64,000 nt of DNA from Prevotella sp. P2-180 (GCF_002251435.1 NZ_NPJI01000090.1:62001-126000), one strand, 5' to 3'. Positions 50,823 to 61,070 are shown, counted from the first letter of the stretch. The notes: generated from the sequence alone by a model not told the origin. Numbers and translations: made by a program.

Positions 50823-50945
50823 ATGGAAGAGAACAAAAAAACAAATCCGTTAGCAGATGAGCAACTCGACGAGGTTAATGGCGGTCGTTTGGACCGTGAA
50901 CTGTTAATAGAGTCGGAGAGGGAGCTTAGACGTAAATACAATTAA
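50823..50945 (+). CDS. Short peptide with double-glycine leader
   Basis: 40 aa. Leader ADEQLDEVNGG matches the double-glycine type (acidic amphipathic helix, hydrophobics before GG) cut by C39 peptidase transporters. It leaves a 19-aa core starting RLDRELLIES, strongly charged and without Cys. Such peptides are secreted bacteriocins, microcins or signals; in Bacteroidales many orphan ones exist. It has its own promoter, an upstream direct repeat and a downstream terminator, so it is an independent unit. No transporter or modifying enzyme is in the window. Confidence 0.7.
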   Translation: MEENKKTNPLADEQLDEVNGGRLDRELLIESERELRRKYN

Positions 50946-51072
50946 AAGGTATAATAATAAAAGAATTGCTCATGTATCGCATGTATATGACATGATATCA
51001 GTTTACAAGTAGGGACACCCTGATAAACATTTGATTTATAAAAGGGTATTGAAAAGAGCTAGTGTAAACAAC

Positions 51073-51107
51073 AAAAAAGCGGGAGAAAGTAACAATCTCC
51101 CGCTTTT
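51073..51107. terminator. Two-way terminator between GG-peptide gene and polyprenyl synthase
   Basis: GCGGGAGA, nine-base loop, TCTCCCGC, with A-run before and TTTT after. Confidence 0.8.
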
Positions 51108-51113
51108 CTATTA

Positions 51114-52091
51114 CTATTTGTTACGTTGAATCACATAGTCAATATAAGCTGTGAGCGATGTGCGTATTTCCTCACTAACAGATTCAGAATCAATAAATTC
51201 CATGCATTTCTGGCGCAATTCAAGCATCTTCCGTTCAGCATATTCTATACCCCCATTATTCTTTGTGAAATCAACGAGACGTGCTATTTCGTAACGCGTA
51301 ACATCGTTACGTTTCACCTTCCTTGCAATCTCTTCCATTTCAGAATCGTGAGTTGAGTTGAGAGCATATAAGACAGGGAGCGTAAGTTTTCCTTCAGCCA
51401 TATCGTTTCCCGTTGGCTTTCCTATTTCCTTTGAGTCATAGTAGTCGAAAATGTCGTCTCTAATCTGGAAGATAATGCCAAGGTTTCTGCCAAATTCCTT
51501 CGCCAACTCTATCTGGCTATCATTAGCGTTCACCGACAGAGTTCCCACTTCGCAACAAGCCTCAAACAATGCGGCAGTCTTCATTTTTATAACATCATAA
51601 TAAATATCCTCAGAAAATTCTGTGTTCTGAATATTGCTGAGCTGAAGTATTTCGCCGTTTGAGAGATTCCTACCTAATTCTGCGATTGAACGAAGTATAT
51701 CTGAATTATTGGTGTAAGAGATGTTCAGTAGAGCGGTTGAAAGCACATAGTCTCCCACAAGCACTGCCACCTTATTATTATATACCGCATTGACAGAGGG
51801 TTGTCCACGACGCTCTTTACTCTCGTCCACCACATCGTCGTGAACAAGACTTGCAGTATGAAGTAGTTCAAGTCCAACAGCTGAGCGCAGGGTTACGTCG
51901 TTTACTCCACCATAGTTTTTCGCAATAAGTAAAATGAGTAATGGTCGCATGCGTTTTCCTCCCCGATGCTTTATGTGTTCGAGCACTTGGGAGAGTAGTC
52001 CTTCGGTATGAGAAAGCGACTCGTTGAACAACCTTACAAAGTCGTCAAATTCGCCATCTATTGGCCTTTTTATGATAGATAATCTTTCCAT
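51114..52091 (-). CDS. Polyprenyl (long-chain trans-isoprenyl) diphosphate synthase
   Basis: 325 aa. First Asp-rich motif in LVHDDVVDES near residue 80 and second in QIRDDIFDYYD near 212; GGKRMRPLL near 46 and MAEGKLTLPVL near 228 complete the family set. Adds isopentenyl units to make the side chain of menaquinone or a similar carrier. Closest in character to IspB/heptaprenyl synthases; chain length not determined. Divergent from polA. Confidence 0.9.
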   Translation of the reverse strand: MERLSIIKRPIDGEFDDFVRLFNESLSHTEGLLSQVLEHIKHRGGKRMRPLLILLIAKNYGGVNDVTLRSAVGLELLHTASLVHDDVVDESKERRGQPSVNAVYNNKVAVLVGDYVLSTALLNISYTNNSDILRSIAELGRNLSNGEILQLSNIQNTEFSEDIYYDVIKMKTAALFEACCEVGTLSVNANDSQIELAKEFGRNLGIIFQIRDDIFDYYDSKEIGKPTGNDMAEGKLTLPVLYALNSTHDSEMEEIARKVKRNDVTRYEIARLVDFTKNNGGIEYAERKMLELRQKCMEFIDSESVSEEIRTSLTAYIDYVIQRNK

Positions 52092-52107
52092 TCTCAGAAA
52101 TTTTCGA

Positions 52108-52115
52108 CAAAATTA
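52108..52115 (-). promoter_or_regulatory. Promoter -7 element (TAATTTTG) of polyprenyl synthase gene
   Basis: Perfect consensus 17 bases upstream of the start codon. Confidence 0.55.
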
Positions 52116-52176
52116 CTGAAAAAAATGCGATATTGCGAAATTTTTTAGTAATTTTACGCACAAAATAGCTAGAATT

Positions 52177-54942
52177 ATGAATAAAATGTTTCTTTTAGAC
52201 GCTTATGCGCTAATTTATCGTGCATATTACGCATTTATTAAGAACCCGAGAATTAATTCTAAGGGGTTGAACACATCGGCAATAATGGGCTTCGTCAACA
52301 CGCTGAACGAAGTGATGACAAAGGAGAATCCAACACATCTCGGAGTGGCATTCGACCCTTCGGGACCTACTTTCAGACACATTGAATTCCCGGAATACAA
52401 AGCCCAGCGAGAGGCTTGTCCTGAGGATATAAAAACTGCTGTGCCGATAATAAAAAAAATACTGGAGGCTTATAGGATTCCAGTACTTGAGGTGGAAGGA
52501 TTTGAAGCCGACGACGTGATTGGCACTCTTGCCACAAAGGCGGGAATGAGTGGCATTGAGACTTACATGCTCACACCTGACAAGGACTACGGACAACTCG
52601 TGGGAAATAATGTGTACATGTACAGACCTCGTCACAATGGAGGATACGAAGTGATGGGAACTCAAGAGGTAATCGAAAAATATGGGATTGACAACACGAG
52701 TCAGGTGATAGACTTGCTTGGACTCATGGGCGACGCCTCTGACAATATTCCTGGTTGTCCTGGCGTGGGAGAAAAGACTGCCGTGAAACTCATAAAGGAG
52801 TTTGGAAGCATCGAATCACTACTCCTCAACACCGACAAACTGAAAGGAGCACAGAAGAAGAAGGTGGAGGAAAACGCAGAACTTATAAGGATGTCGAAAT
52901 ATCTCGCAACCATAAAAACTGATGTGCCCATTGAACTCGACCTCGACGCACTGCAAGTGAAAGACGCTAACCAACAAGAATTGGAAAAACTATTCGAGGA
53001 ACTTGAGTTTAAGACCTTTGCAAAGAGAATTCTTAAAAAAGATAAACAAGAACAAAAAAAACAGAATTTACAACTCGACCTTTTTGCAGATTTTCCGACA
53101 GAAGGTAAAGAAGAGGCAGAATTTTCAAGTTTTGAGACGATAAAAACGATAAATCACGAGTACAAACTTCTTGAAAATGAAGAGGAAATAAAGCAACTTT
53201 GTGATTATTTCTTAACAAATGAAATTCTCAGTTTAGACACAGAGACCACTTCACTTAGCCCGATAGACGCAGAACTCGTCGGACTGAGCTTTTCGGTGAA
53301 GGAAAACGAGGCTTTTTATGTTCCTGTGCCAGCTGACCAAGACGAGGCAAGGAAAATTGTGGATTTGTTAAGGCCAGTGTATGAGAACGAGAAAATTCTG
53401 AAAGTGGGACAAAACCTCAAGTACGACTATGAGGTGTTGATGAAATATGGTGTGAGACTCGCAGGGAAGATGTTCGACACAATGCTCGCCCACTATGTCA
53501 TACAACCAGAGCTTCGGCACAACATGGACTACCTTGCCGAAATTTATCTCAACTACAAGACAATCCACATCGACGAGCTTATCGGACCAAAAGGCAAAAA
53601 CCAAAAGAACATGCGCGACCTTAGGCCGCAAGATGTGTATGAATATGCCGCGGAAGATGCCGACGTGACTTTGAAACTTAAAAACAAACTCGAAGGCGAA
53701 CTGAAGAAGTATGGTGCCGAAGAACTGTTCTACAACATCGAAATGCCTCTCATGCCTGTTTTGGCGGAAATGGAGATGAACGGAGTGACTATAGACACAC
53801 AGTCGCTGGCAGATACTTCTGATGTGCTGACAAAAAGAATGGAAGAGGTGGAAAAGGAAATATACGAACTGGCTGGAGCTCCATTCAACATCGCATCGCC
53901 AAGACAAGTAGGTGAAGTGCTTTTCGACAAACTACAGATTGTGGAGAAGGCGAAAAAGACGAAAACAGGACAGTATGTCACCAACGAAGAGGTGCTTCAG
54001 TCGTTAAAGGGAAAACACAAGATTGTGGAGGCAATACTCGAACACCGAGGACTGAAAAAGCTACTTGGCACATATATCGACGCTCTGCCGAAACTAATAA
54101 ACGCTCGAACAGGCCACATACACACTTCTTTCAACCAAGCCACAACAGCCACAGGTCGTCTCTCGTCAAGTGACCCGAACCTGCAAAATATTCCGGTAAG
54201 AGGAGAAGAAGGCAAGGAAATACGCAAGGCTTTCATCCCGGAACCAGGTTGCCTGTTCTTTTCTGCCGACTACAGCCAGATTGAACTTAGAGTGATGGCA
54301 CATCTCAGCGGCGACGAAAACATGATAGAGGCATTCCGCGAAGGACATGACATTCATGCAGCTACAGCAGCGAAAATATACAAAGAGGAGATGGAAAACG
54401 TTACTCGAGACCAGCGTACTAAAGCAAAGCGGGCCAACTTTGGTATCATCTATGGCATAACAATATTCGGACTTGCCGAACGACTGGAAATCAGCCGCGA
54501 CGAGGCAAAGATGCTGATAGAAGGATATTTCGAAACCTTCCCAAAGGTGAAGGAATACATGGAAAAGGCAAAGGAACAGGCTAGAAACCAAGGATATGTG
54601 GAGACTCAATTTCATCGCCGCCGCTATCTGGCCGATATCAACTCTGCAAACGCCACCGTTAGAGGCTTTGCCGAGCGCAACGCCATAAACGCTCCAATCC
54701 AGGGAACTGCCGCCGACATCATTAAGGTGGCTATGATAAGGATTTACAACAGATTCCGTGCAGAAGGCATTCGCTCGAAGATGATACTTCAGGTTCACGA
54801 CGAACTAAACTTCAGTGTCTATCCTGAGGAAAAAGAGAAAGTGGAACAAATAGTGCTTGAAGAGATGCAAAACGCCTTCCCTATGCAAGTGCCTCTCGTA
54901 GCTGACTGCGGTTGGGGAAACAACTGGCTGGAAGCTCATTGA
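52177..54942 (+). CDS. polA: DNA polymerase I
   Basis: 921 aa, full length. 5' nuclease domain 1-290 (FEADDVIGTLATKAG; GLMGDASDNIPGCPGVGEKT); 3'-5' exonuclease 330-500 with intact DTET (SLDTETTSLSP), DYEVL and YAAEDAD, so proofreading is likely active; polymerase 530-921 with DYSQIELRVMAHLSGDE and QVHDELNF. Fills gaps in repair and removes RNA primers. Monocistronic. Confidence 0.96.
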   Translation: MNKMFLLDAYALIYRAYYAFIKNPRINSKGLNTSAIMGFVNTLNEVMTKENPTHLGVAFDPSGPTFRHIEFPEYKAQREACPEDIKTAVPIIKKILEAYRIPVLEVEGFEADDVIGTLATKAGMSGIETYMLTPDKDYGQLVGNNVYMYRPRHNGGYEVMGTQEVIEKYGIDNTSQVIDLLGLMGDASDNIPGCPGVGEKTAVKLIKEFGSIESLLLNTDKLKGAQKKKVEENAELIRMSKYLATIKTDVPIELDLDALQVKDANQQELEKLFEELEFKTFAKRILKKDKQEQKKQNLQLDLFADFPTEGKEEAEFSSFETIKTINHEYKLLENEEEIKQLCDYFLTNEILSLDTETTSLSPIDAELVGLSFSVKENEAFYVPVPADQDEARKIVDLLRPVYENEKILKVGQNLKYDYEVLMKYGVRLAGKMFDTMLAHYVIQPELRHNMDYLAEIYLNYKTIHIDELIGPKGKNQKNMRDLRPQDVYEYAAEDADVTLKLKNKLEGELKKYGAEELFYNIEMPLMPVLAEMEMNGVTIDTQSLADTSDVLTKRMEEVEKEIYELAGAPFNIASPRQVGEVLFDKLQIVEKAKKTKTGQYVTNEEVLQSLKGKHKIVEAILEHRGLKKLLGTYIDALPKLINARTGHIHTSFNQATTATGRLSSSDPNLQNIPVRGEEGKEIRKAFIPEPGCLFFSADYSQIELRVMAHLSGDENMIEAFREGHDIHAATAAKIYKEEMENVTRDQRTKAKRANFGIIYGITIFGLAERLEISRDEAKMLIEGYFETFPKVKEYMEKAKEQARNQGYVETQFHRRRYLADINSANATVRGFAERNAINAPIQGTAADIIKVAMIRIYNRFRAEGIRSKMILQVHDELNFSVYPEEKEKVEQIVLEEMQNAFPMQVPLVADCGWGNNWLEAH

Positions 54943-54982
54943 TTAGGTTTTAAGGCGCTACTTTGCATACACAATTACTGAC

Positions 54983-55156
54983 CAAGCGTGACAATGTGAC
55001 AAGCGTGACAAGGGTTTTCGGCATACCCTCCAACACAAAAATAGTTCTCTATTTAATATATATATATTATATATATAAATAGAGGATAATATTAATAAAA
55101 ATTCAAAAGAAGGGGAGTCGAGAAAAAACGTTGTCACGCTTGTCACGCTGTCACAC
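54983..55156. repeat. MITE-like inverted-repeat element
   Basis: A 16-base arm GTGACAAGCGTGACAA (54997-55012) returns inverted as TTGTCACGCTTGTCAC at 55131-55146. Both arms continue in GTGACA repeats. In the centre lies a 38-base AT palindrome, CTCTATTTA.../...TAAATAGAG (55047-55084). No ORF fits. It lies between the convergent ends of polA and the gamma-carbonic-anhydrase-like gene. Confidence 0.65.
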
Positions 55157-55357
55157 TTACAAGGTTTCGAAATTATCTCAGTTAGGAAAATTTTGTTCCC
55201 TAACTGGCCAGCAATTTTTGGGCAGTTATCCCAGAGTTTATCAGCAATTGGGAGAGATTTGCAATATAGTAGACAAAATAGAAATTGTAAAAAAAATACA
55301 AAAGAAAGAAATTAGGGAAGCTAATTAAATCAACTTCCCTAACTGCCGAAAATCGAG
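55157..55357. other. Noncoding region with TAACTG repeats
   Basis: CAGTTAGG (55178) pairs with CCTAACTG (55198), and TTAGGGAAG (55312) pairs with CTTCCCTAA (55333), the latter a possible weak terminator. AATTGGGAGA and TTGGGCAGTTATCCC add partial echoes of the direct repeat near 50.7 kb. No supported gene. Confidence 0.4.
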
Positions 55358-55879
55358 TTATTTGCCTTCGTTTTGCTCTTCAAGATACCATTTTGAGTAC
55401 TCAACATAATGACGTCCGAAATTCTCTGCCTGGTCAGGACGAGTGTGTTTAATGAACTTGGCGGGCACCCCACCCCACAGTTCGTGAGCTCCTATCTTAG
55501 TGTTTTGAAGCACCAAGGCTCCAGCAGCCACCACAGCGCCCTCGCCTATGTCACAATGGTCGAGCAATGTGGCTCCCATACCAATGAGAGCGCCATCGCG
55601 AATAGTACAGGCATGAACGGTGGCGTTATGGCCTATGGTCACATCGTTGCCAATAACTGTAGGACCTGTTGTGTTCGTCACATGAATGCAAGAACCATCC
55701 TGAACGTTTGTACGGTCGCCGATGGTGATAGGCGCAACATCGCCCCTTACCACAGCATTAAACCATATAGAGCACTCGTCACCCATGGTGACCTCACCCA
55801 CTATAGTAGCGTTTTCGCTGAAATAACAGTCACGCCCCCACTTTGGCGTAAGACCTTTGATAGATTTAATTAATGCCAT
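55358..55879 (-). CDS. Gamma carbonic anhydrase-family hexapeptide protein
   Basis: 173 aa. Left-handed beta-helix of hexapeptide repeats (VVRGDVAPITIGDRTNVQDG; VIGNDVTIGHNATVHAC; GALIGMGATLLDHCDIGEGA). The His residues in GSCIHV, TIGHNATVHAC fit the three zinc ligands of gamma-class carbonic anhydrases. It may hydrate CO2 or act as a related acyltransferase-fold protein; many members have no proven activity. Monocistronic. Confidence 0.85.
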   Translation of the reverse strand: MALIKSIKGLTPKWGRDCYFSENATIVGEVTMGDECSIWFNAVVRGDVAPITIGDRTNVQDGSCIHVTNTTGPTVIGNDVTIGHNATVHACTIRDGALIGMGATLLDHCDIGEGAVVAAGALVLQNTKIGAHELWGGVPAKFIKHTRPDQAENFGRHYVEYSKWYLEEQNEGK

Positions 55880-56207
55880 TGCTTAATATATATAAATGTA
55901 TTATTGTTCGAGGTTGCAAAGATAATGCAAAAAAACAAGTTGGCAAAGGAAAAACGTGGAATATTAACTATAACCCATCGGATATGAGTTATCAAAAAGA
56001 AGAAAAAAGGACATCGCGATAAACAAAAAGTATAAAAGAGCAAGCAAGCGACAACTAAAAGAAAGCAAATGAAACATTATCACGACATTATGTCACAAAA
56101 ATAAAATAATTGGGTATAATAATGCAACTAAAAATAAGTTAGAGTATTATTTTTGTCATTTTTGAAAGATTTCTGCGAAAATATTTGGTTGTTTCAATAA
56201 AGCTTTC
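55880..56207. other. Noncoding AT-rich region upstream of korA
   Basis: About 330 bases between divergent genes with no supported ORF or hairpin. The promoter for korA lies at its right end. Confidence 0.5.
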
Positions 56208-56215
56208 TATATTTG
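56208..56215 (+). promoter_or_regulatory. korAB promoter (TTTG, 20 bases, TATATTTG)
   Basis: Perfect -7 with TTTG at 56184-56187, the expected distance, 52 bases before the start codon. Confidence 0.7.
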
Positions 56216-56266
56216 CACCCAAAATTAAGTATTCAGAATTATTATTCATGAAATAAACAAAACGCT

Positions 56267-58117
56267 ATGGCAGAAAAATTGGAAGTAAAGGAGCTCGACC
56301 AAGTGGTTGTACGCTTCTCTGGTGACTCCGGCGATGGTATGCAGTTGGCCGGAAACATCTTCTCCACGGTGTCAGCAACCGTAGGTAATGGTATATCAAC
56401 ATTTCCGGACTATCCCGCCGACATCCGTGCCCCGCAAGGTTCTCTGACCGGAGTATCTGGTTTCCAAGTTCACATTGGAGCTGGTCGTGTATACACACCA
56501 GGAGACAAGTGCGATGTACTTGTTGCAATGAATGCGGCAGCCCTGAAGACACAGTACAAATATGCCAAGCCTCAGGCCACTATCATCATCGACACTGACA
56601 GTTTCGGACCTAAAGACTTGGAGAAAGCAAAGTTCCAGAGCGAAGACTACCTTGGCGAAATGGGTATCGACCCGGACCGCGTCATCCAGTGCCCTCTCAC
56701 AAAGATGGTGAAGGACTGCTTGGCTGAAAGCGGTATGGACAACAAGTCCATTCTGAAGTGCCGCAACATGTTTGCACTCGGCATCGTCTGCTGGTTGTTC
56801 AACCGCGACCTTGACTTGGTGTCAAACTTCCTCCGCGAAAAATTTGCCAAGAAACCACAGATTGCAGAGAACAACATTAAGGTTGTGCAGGCTGGTTATG
56901 ACTATGGACACAATACCCACGCAAGCGTTCCTGCAACATACAGAATAGAGTCTACTTCTAAGGAGAAAGGACGTTATATGGACATCACTGGCAACAAGGC
57001 CACCTCATACGGACTTATTGCCGCTGCTGAAAAGGCGGGCCTGCGCCTCTTCCTCGGTTCATATCCTATCACTCCTGCCACAGACATTCTCCACGAACTT
57101 TCAAAGCACAAGTCGTGTGGCGTTATCACCGTACAGTGCGAAGATGAGATTTCAGGATGCGCAAGTGCTGTAGGTGCCTCGTTTGCAGGTGCTCTGGCAG
57201 CAACGTCCACTTCCGGACCTGGCATCTGCCTGAAGTCAGAGGCCATCAACCTTGCTGTCATCGACGAGCTGCCTCTCGTCATCATCGACGTGCAGCGTGG
57301 CGGTCCATCCACCGGTCTGCCTACAAAGAGTGAGCAAACCGACCTGTTGCAGGCTCTCTACGGACGCAATGGTGAAAGCCCTATGCCTGTGATTGCAGCC
57401 ACAAGTCCTACCGACTGTTTCGACGCCGCCTACCAAGCATCCAAGATTGCCCTTGAGCACCTCACACCGGTGATCTTGCTCACCGACGCATTCATTGCCA
57501 ACGGTTCGGCTGCATGGAAACTGCCCAACATAGCAGACCTCGACGCCATCAACCCTCACTATGTGACACCAGAGCAAAAGGGCAACTACACTCCTTACGA
57601 GCGCGACCCAGAGTCACTGGTCCGCTACTGGGCAATACCAGGACAGGAAGGCTATACCCACATTCTCGGTGGTCTTGAAAAAGACGGAAAGACCGGAGCT
57701 ATATCAACAGAACCGGAAAACCACAACATCATGTGCGGACTCCGTGCTGAAAAGGTGGCCAGAATACCAGTGCCCGACCTTGAGGTGGAAGGCGACAAGG
57801 ATGATGCCGAACTGCTCATCGTAGGTTTCGGAAGCACCTATGGACATCTCTACTCGGCAATGGAAGAACTTCAGAAGCAGGGCAAGAAAGTGGCATTGGC
57901 TCAGTTCAAGTACATCAATCCTCTGCCAAAGAACACTGCCGAAGTGCTCACAAAATATAAAAAGGTGGTAGTGGCAGAACAAAACCTCGGACAGTTTGCT
58001 GCTTTCCTACGCTCAAAGGTAGACAACTTCGCACCATACCAGTTCAACGAAGTGAAAGGCCAGCCTTTCGTAGTAGCAGAACTCGTGGCTAACTTCTCAG
58101 AGATACTTGAAAAATAA
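56267..58117 (+). CDS. korA: 2-oxoglutarate (2-oxoacid):ferredoxin oxidoreductase alpha subunit (gamma-alpha fusion)
   Basis: 616 aa. Residues 1-190 are the gamma domain (VRFSGDSGDGMQLAGNIFST), fused to the alpha domain from about 215 (GNKATSYGLIAAAEKAGLRL; FLGSYPITPATDILHEL with the YPITP motif). With KorB it decarboxylates a 2-oxoacid to acyl-CoA, passing electrons to ferredoxin. Substrate preference for 2-oxoglutarate is inferred from family type. 23 bases before korB. Confidence 0.92.
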   Translation: MAEKLEVKELDQVVVRFSGDSGDGMQLAGNIFSTVSATVGNGISTFPDYPADIRAPQGSLTGVSGFQVHIGAGRVYTPGDKCDVLVAMNAAALKTQYKYAKPQATIIIDTDSFGPKDLEKAKFQSEDYLGEMGIDPDRVIQCPLTKMVKDCLAESGMDNKSILKCRNMFALGIVCWLFNRDLDLVSNFLREKFAKKPQIAENNIKVVQAGYDYGHNTHASVPATYRIESTSKEKGRYMDITGNKATSYGLIAAAEKAGLRLFLGSYPITPATDILHELSKHKSCGVITVQCEDEISGCASAVGASFAGALAATSTSGPGICLKSEAINLAVIDELPLVIIDVQRGGPSTGLPTKSEQTDLLQALYGRNGESPMPVIAATSPTDCFDAAYQASKIALEHLTPVILLTDAFIANGSAAWKLPNIADLDAINPHYVTPEQKGNYTPYERDPESLVRYWAIPGQEGYTHILGGLEKDGKTGAISTEPENHNIMCGLRAEKVARIPVPDLEVEGDKDDAELLIVGFGSTYGHLYSAMEELQKQGKKVALAQFKYINPLPKNTAEVLTKYKKVVVAEQNLGQFAAFLRSKVDNFAPYQFNEVKGQPFVVAELVANFSEILEK

Positions 58118-58140
58118 ATCACTCAAAAAAGAAAGTAAAG

Positions 58141-59145
58141 ATGGAATTTACAGCACAAGATTATAAGAAAGGACAGCCACGTTGGTGTCCAGGATGTGGT
58201 GACCACTTTTTCCTCGCCTCATTGCATAAGGCAATGGCCGAATGTGGTGTCGCTCCACACGAAACGGCAGTGATTTCCGGTATCGGATGCTCAAGCCGAC
58301 TGCCATACTATGTCAACACATACGCCATGCAGACCATCCACGGTCGTGCAGCTGCCATATCCACAGGAGCAAAGGTTGCAAACCCGAACCTCACAGTTTG
58401 GCAAATCAGCGGCGACGGCGACGGACTCGCCATTGGCGGCAACCACTTCATCCATGCCATGCGCCGAAACATCGACCTGAACATGATACTGCTCAACAAC
58501 AGGATTTATGGTCTTACCAAGGGTCAATACTCCCCTACTTCACCACGCGGTTTTGTAAGCAAGTCAAGTCCTTACGGCACCGTTGAAGACCCATTCCGTC
58601 CTGCAGAACTATGCTTTGGTGCCCGTGGACATTTCTTTGCCCGCTCGGTAGCCACCGACGCTCCGGAAACAGTAGAGATTCTCAAGGCTGCCTGGAAGCA
58701 CAAGGGTGCATCAGTGTGCGAGATTCTCCAAAACTGTGTCATCTTCAACAATGGTTGCTACGACCCTGTATATAACAAGGAAGGACGAAAGAAGAACGCC
58801 ATCTACGTACGACACGGCCAGCCGCTCATCTTCGGCGAGAACAACGAATACGGACTCGTACAGGAAGGCTTCGGGCTTAAAGTAGTGAAGATAGGCGAAA
58901 ACGGCATCACCGAGAAAGACATTCTCGTTCACGACGCCCACTGCGAGGACAACACCCTGCAGCTCAAGCTCGCCATGATGGACAACGAGCATGGATTCCC
59001 TATCGCACTCGGTGTGATCCGCGACGTGGAAGCTCCTACATACGACGATGCAGTACACAAGCAGATTGAAGAAGTGAAAGCCCAAAAGAAATATCACAAC
59101 TTCATGGAACTGCTCGAGACAAACGACACTTGGGAAGTGGTGTAG
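58141..59145 (+). CDS. korB: 2-oxoglutarate (2-oxoacid):ferredoxin oxidoreductase beta subunit
   Basis: 334 aa. Cys ligands in RWCPGCGDHFFL for an iron-sulfur cluster near residue 17, and a thiamine-diphosphate/Mg motif from GDGDGLAIGGNH to LLNNRIYGLTKGQ (about 95-130). Partner of KorA; the two-gene form without separate ferredoxin subunits. A long inverted repeat follows. Confidence 0.93.
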   Translation: MEFTAQDYKKGQPRWCPGCGDHFFLASLHKAMAECGVAPHETAVISGIGCSSRLPYYVNTYAMQTIHGRAAAISTGAKVANPNLTVWQISGDGDGLAIGGNHFIHAMRRNIDLNMILLNNRIYGLTKGQYSPTSPRGFVSKSSPYGTVEDPFRPAELCFGARGHFFARSVATDAPETVEILKAAWKHKGASVCEILQNCVIFNNGCYDPVYNKEGRKKNAIYVRHGQPLIFGENNEYGLVQEGFGLKVVKIGENGITEKDILVHDAHCEDNTLQLKLAMMDNEHGFPIALGVIRDVEAPTYDDAVHKQIEEVKAQKKYHNFMELLETNDTWEVV

Positions 59146-59155
59146 GTGTTTAGTT

Positions 59156-59198
59156 GAGGAGTAGACGTGTTGACAAGTTGTCAACTCGTCTACTCCTC
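59156..59198. terminator. Long near-perfect inverted repeat after korB
   Basis: GAGGAGTAGACG.GTTGACAA / TTGTCAAC.CGTCTACTCCTC, 20 pairs with one internal mismatch. Probably the korAB terminator, though only a short T-poor tail follows. Confidence 0.6.
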
Positions 59199-59341
59199 AT
59201 CTATTGAAAGATATTACATTTTTGTAACATGAAGTTTGCAAAACCAAAAAAGGAATGTTATTTTTTTGTTAGTTTATCGAAAAAACAATAACAGAATAAA
59301 AAATTATCGCCCCTAAATTTTGCAGATAGGAGAATTATTAC

Positions 59342-59349
59342 TACCTTTG
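59342..59349 (+). promoter_or_regulatory. pckA promoter (TTTG, 19 bases, TACCTTTG)
   Basis: Perfect -7 with TTTG at 59319-59322; 76-base leader. Confidence 0.7.
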
Positions 59350-59425
59350 CGGCGAAAAAAGGAGGAATAAAGTCACAATAGGCATTAGAAATAAGTATTC
59401 ACAAATAATATTCATTTACAAAAAA

Positions 59426-61027
59426 ATGGCAAAGTTAGATTTGACAAAGTACGGCATTACCGGAGCAACGGTAATCGCACACAATCCTTCTTACGAGCAG
59501 TTGTTCGAGGAGGAGACAAAGGCAGGACTTGAGGGTTATGAAGTTGGACAGCAGACCGAGCTTGGCGCTGTCAACGTAATGACTGGTATCTACACTGGAC
59601 GTTCACCTAAGGACAAGTACATCGTAATGGACGAGAACTCTAAGGACACTGTATGGTGGACATCTGACAACTATAAGAACGACAACCACCCAATGTCTGA
59701 GGACGTTTGGGCAACTGTAAAAGACCTCGCTGTTAAGGAACTTTGCAACAAGAACCTCTATGTAGTAGACGCATTCTGTGGTGCCAACAAGGACACCCGC
59801 ATGGCTGTTCGCTTCATCGTTGAAGTAGCATGGCAGGCACACTTCGTTACAAATATGTTCATCAAGCCAACAGCTGAGGAACTTGAGAACTTCGAGCCAA
59901 ACTTCGTTATCTACAACGCTTCTAAGGCAAAGGTAGAGAACTACAAGGAGCTTGGTCTGAACTCTGAGACTTGCGTTGCATTCAACGTAACAAGCCGCGA
60001 GCAGGTAATCATCAACACATGGTACGGCGGTGAGATGAAGAAGGGTATGTTCTCTATGATGAACTACTACCTCCCACTCCAGGGCATCGCTTCTATGCAC
60101 TGCTCTGCAAACTGCGATATGAACGGTAAGAACACAGCTATCTTCTTCGGTCTCTCAGGTACAGGTAAGACCACTCTGTCTACCGACCCGAAGCGTCGCC
60201 TTATCGGTGACGACGAGCACGGATGGGACGACAATGGCGTGTTCAACTTCGAAGGTGGTTGCTATGCAAAGGTTATCAACCTGTCAAAGGAGAACGAGCC
60301 TGACATCTATGGTGCCATCAAGCGCAACGCTCTTCTCGAGAACGTAACCGTGGCTGCTGACGGCAAGATTGACTTCAACGACAAGTCAGTGACCGAGAAC
60401 ACTCGTGTTTCTTACCCAATCAACCACATCAACAACATCCAGCCAGGTTCATCAGCTCCAGCTGCAAAGAACGTTATCTTCCTTTCAGCTGACGCATTCG
60501 GAGTACTTCCTCCAGTATCTATCCTGACTCCAGCACAGACCCAGTACTACTTCCTCTCTGGATTCACAGCTAAGCTCGCTGGTACAGAGCGTGGCATCAC
60601 TGAGCCAACTCCTACCTTCTCAGCTTGCTTCGGCCAGGCATTCCTCGAGCTTCACCCAACAAAGTATGCTGAGGAACTCGTTAAGAAGATGGAGAAGAGC
60701 GGTGCCAAGGCATACCTCGTAAACACTGGTTGGAACGGAACAGGCAAGCGTATCTCTATTCCAGATACACGCGGTATCATCGACGCTATCCTCGATGGTT
60801 CAATCCTGAAGGCTGAGACCAAGAAGATTCCAATGTTCGACTTCGAGGTTCCAACATCACTTCCAAACGTAAATCCAGCTATCCTCGACCCACGCGACAC
60901 TTACGAGTGCGCATGCCAGTGGGAGGAGAAGGCTAAGGATCTCGCTGCACGCTTCATCAAGAACTTCGCTAAGTACACAACTAACGAAGCTGGTAAGGCA
61001 CTCGTAGCCGCTGGTCCACAGCTTTAA
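59426..61027 (+). CDS. pckA: Phosphoenolpyruvate carboxykinase (ATP)
   Basis: 533 aa. Kinase P-loop [11 protein letters not shown] near residue 245, upstream [18 protein letters not shown], and the metal/substrate segment [19 protein letters not shown] near 260-280. In anaerobic Bacteroidales it can fix CO2 onto PEP to make oxaloacetate on the way to succinate, linking it to the sdh/frd operon and korAB. Codon choice is strongly uniform (Leu CTC/CTT, Lys AAG), suggesting very high expression. Confidence 0.97.
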   Translation: MAKLDLTKYGITGATVIAHNPSYEQLFEEETKAGLEGYEVGQQTELGAVNVMTGIYTGRSPKDKYIVMDENSKDTVWWTSDNYKNDNHPMSEDVWATVKDLAVKELCNKNLYVVDAFCGANKDTRMAVRFIVEVAWQAHFVTNMFIKPTAEELENFEPNFVIYNASKAKVENYKELGLNSETCVAFNVTSREQVIINTWYGGEMKKGMFSMMNYYLPLQGIASMHCSANCDMNGKNTAIFFGLSGTGKTTLSTDPKRRLIGDDEHGWDDNGVFNFEGGCYAKVINLSKENEPDIYGAIKRNALLENVTVAADGKIDFNDKSVTENTRVSYPINHINNIQPGSSAPAAKNVIFLSADAFGVLPPVSILTPAQTQYYFLSGFTAKLAGTERGITEPTPTFSACFGQAFLELHPTKYAEELVKKMEKSGAKAYLVNTGWNGTGKRISIPDTRGIIDAILDGSILKAETKKIPMFDFEVPTSLPNVNPAILDPRDTYECACQWEEKAKDLAARFIKNFAKYTTNEAGKALVAAGPQL

Positions 61028-61055
61028 TATTCACAAGAGTCATAACACTCTAATA

Positions 61056-61063
61056 TATCTTTG
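61056..61063 (+). promoter_or_regulatory. Promoter -7 element (TATCTTTG) after pckA
   Basis: Perfect consensus in the pckA 3' region, oriented toward the 31-codon ORF. Confidence 0.5.
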
Positions 61064-61070
61064 TACATGA

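Noticed and set aside
55131..55328. 65-codon frame beginning in the inverted-repeat element
   Set aside because: Starts inside the repeat arm, has no ribosome site and shows no domain.
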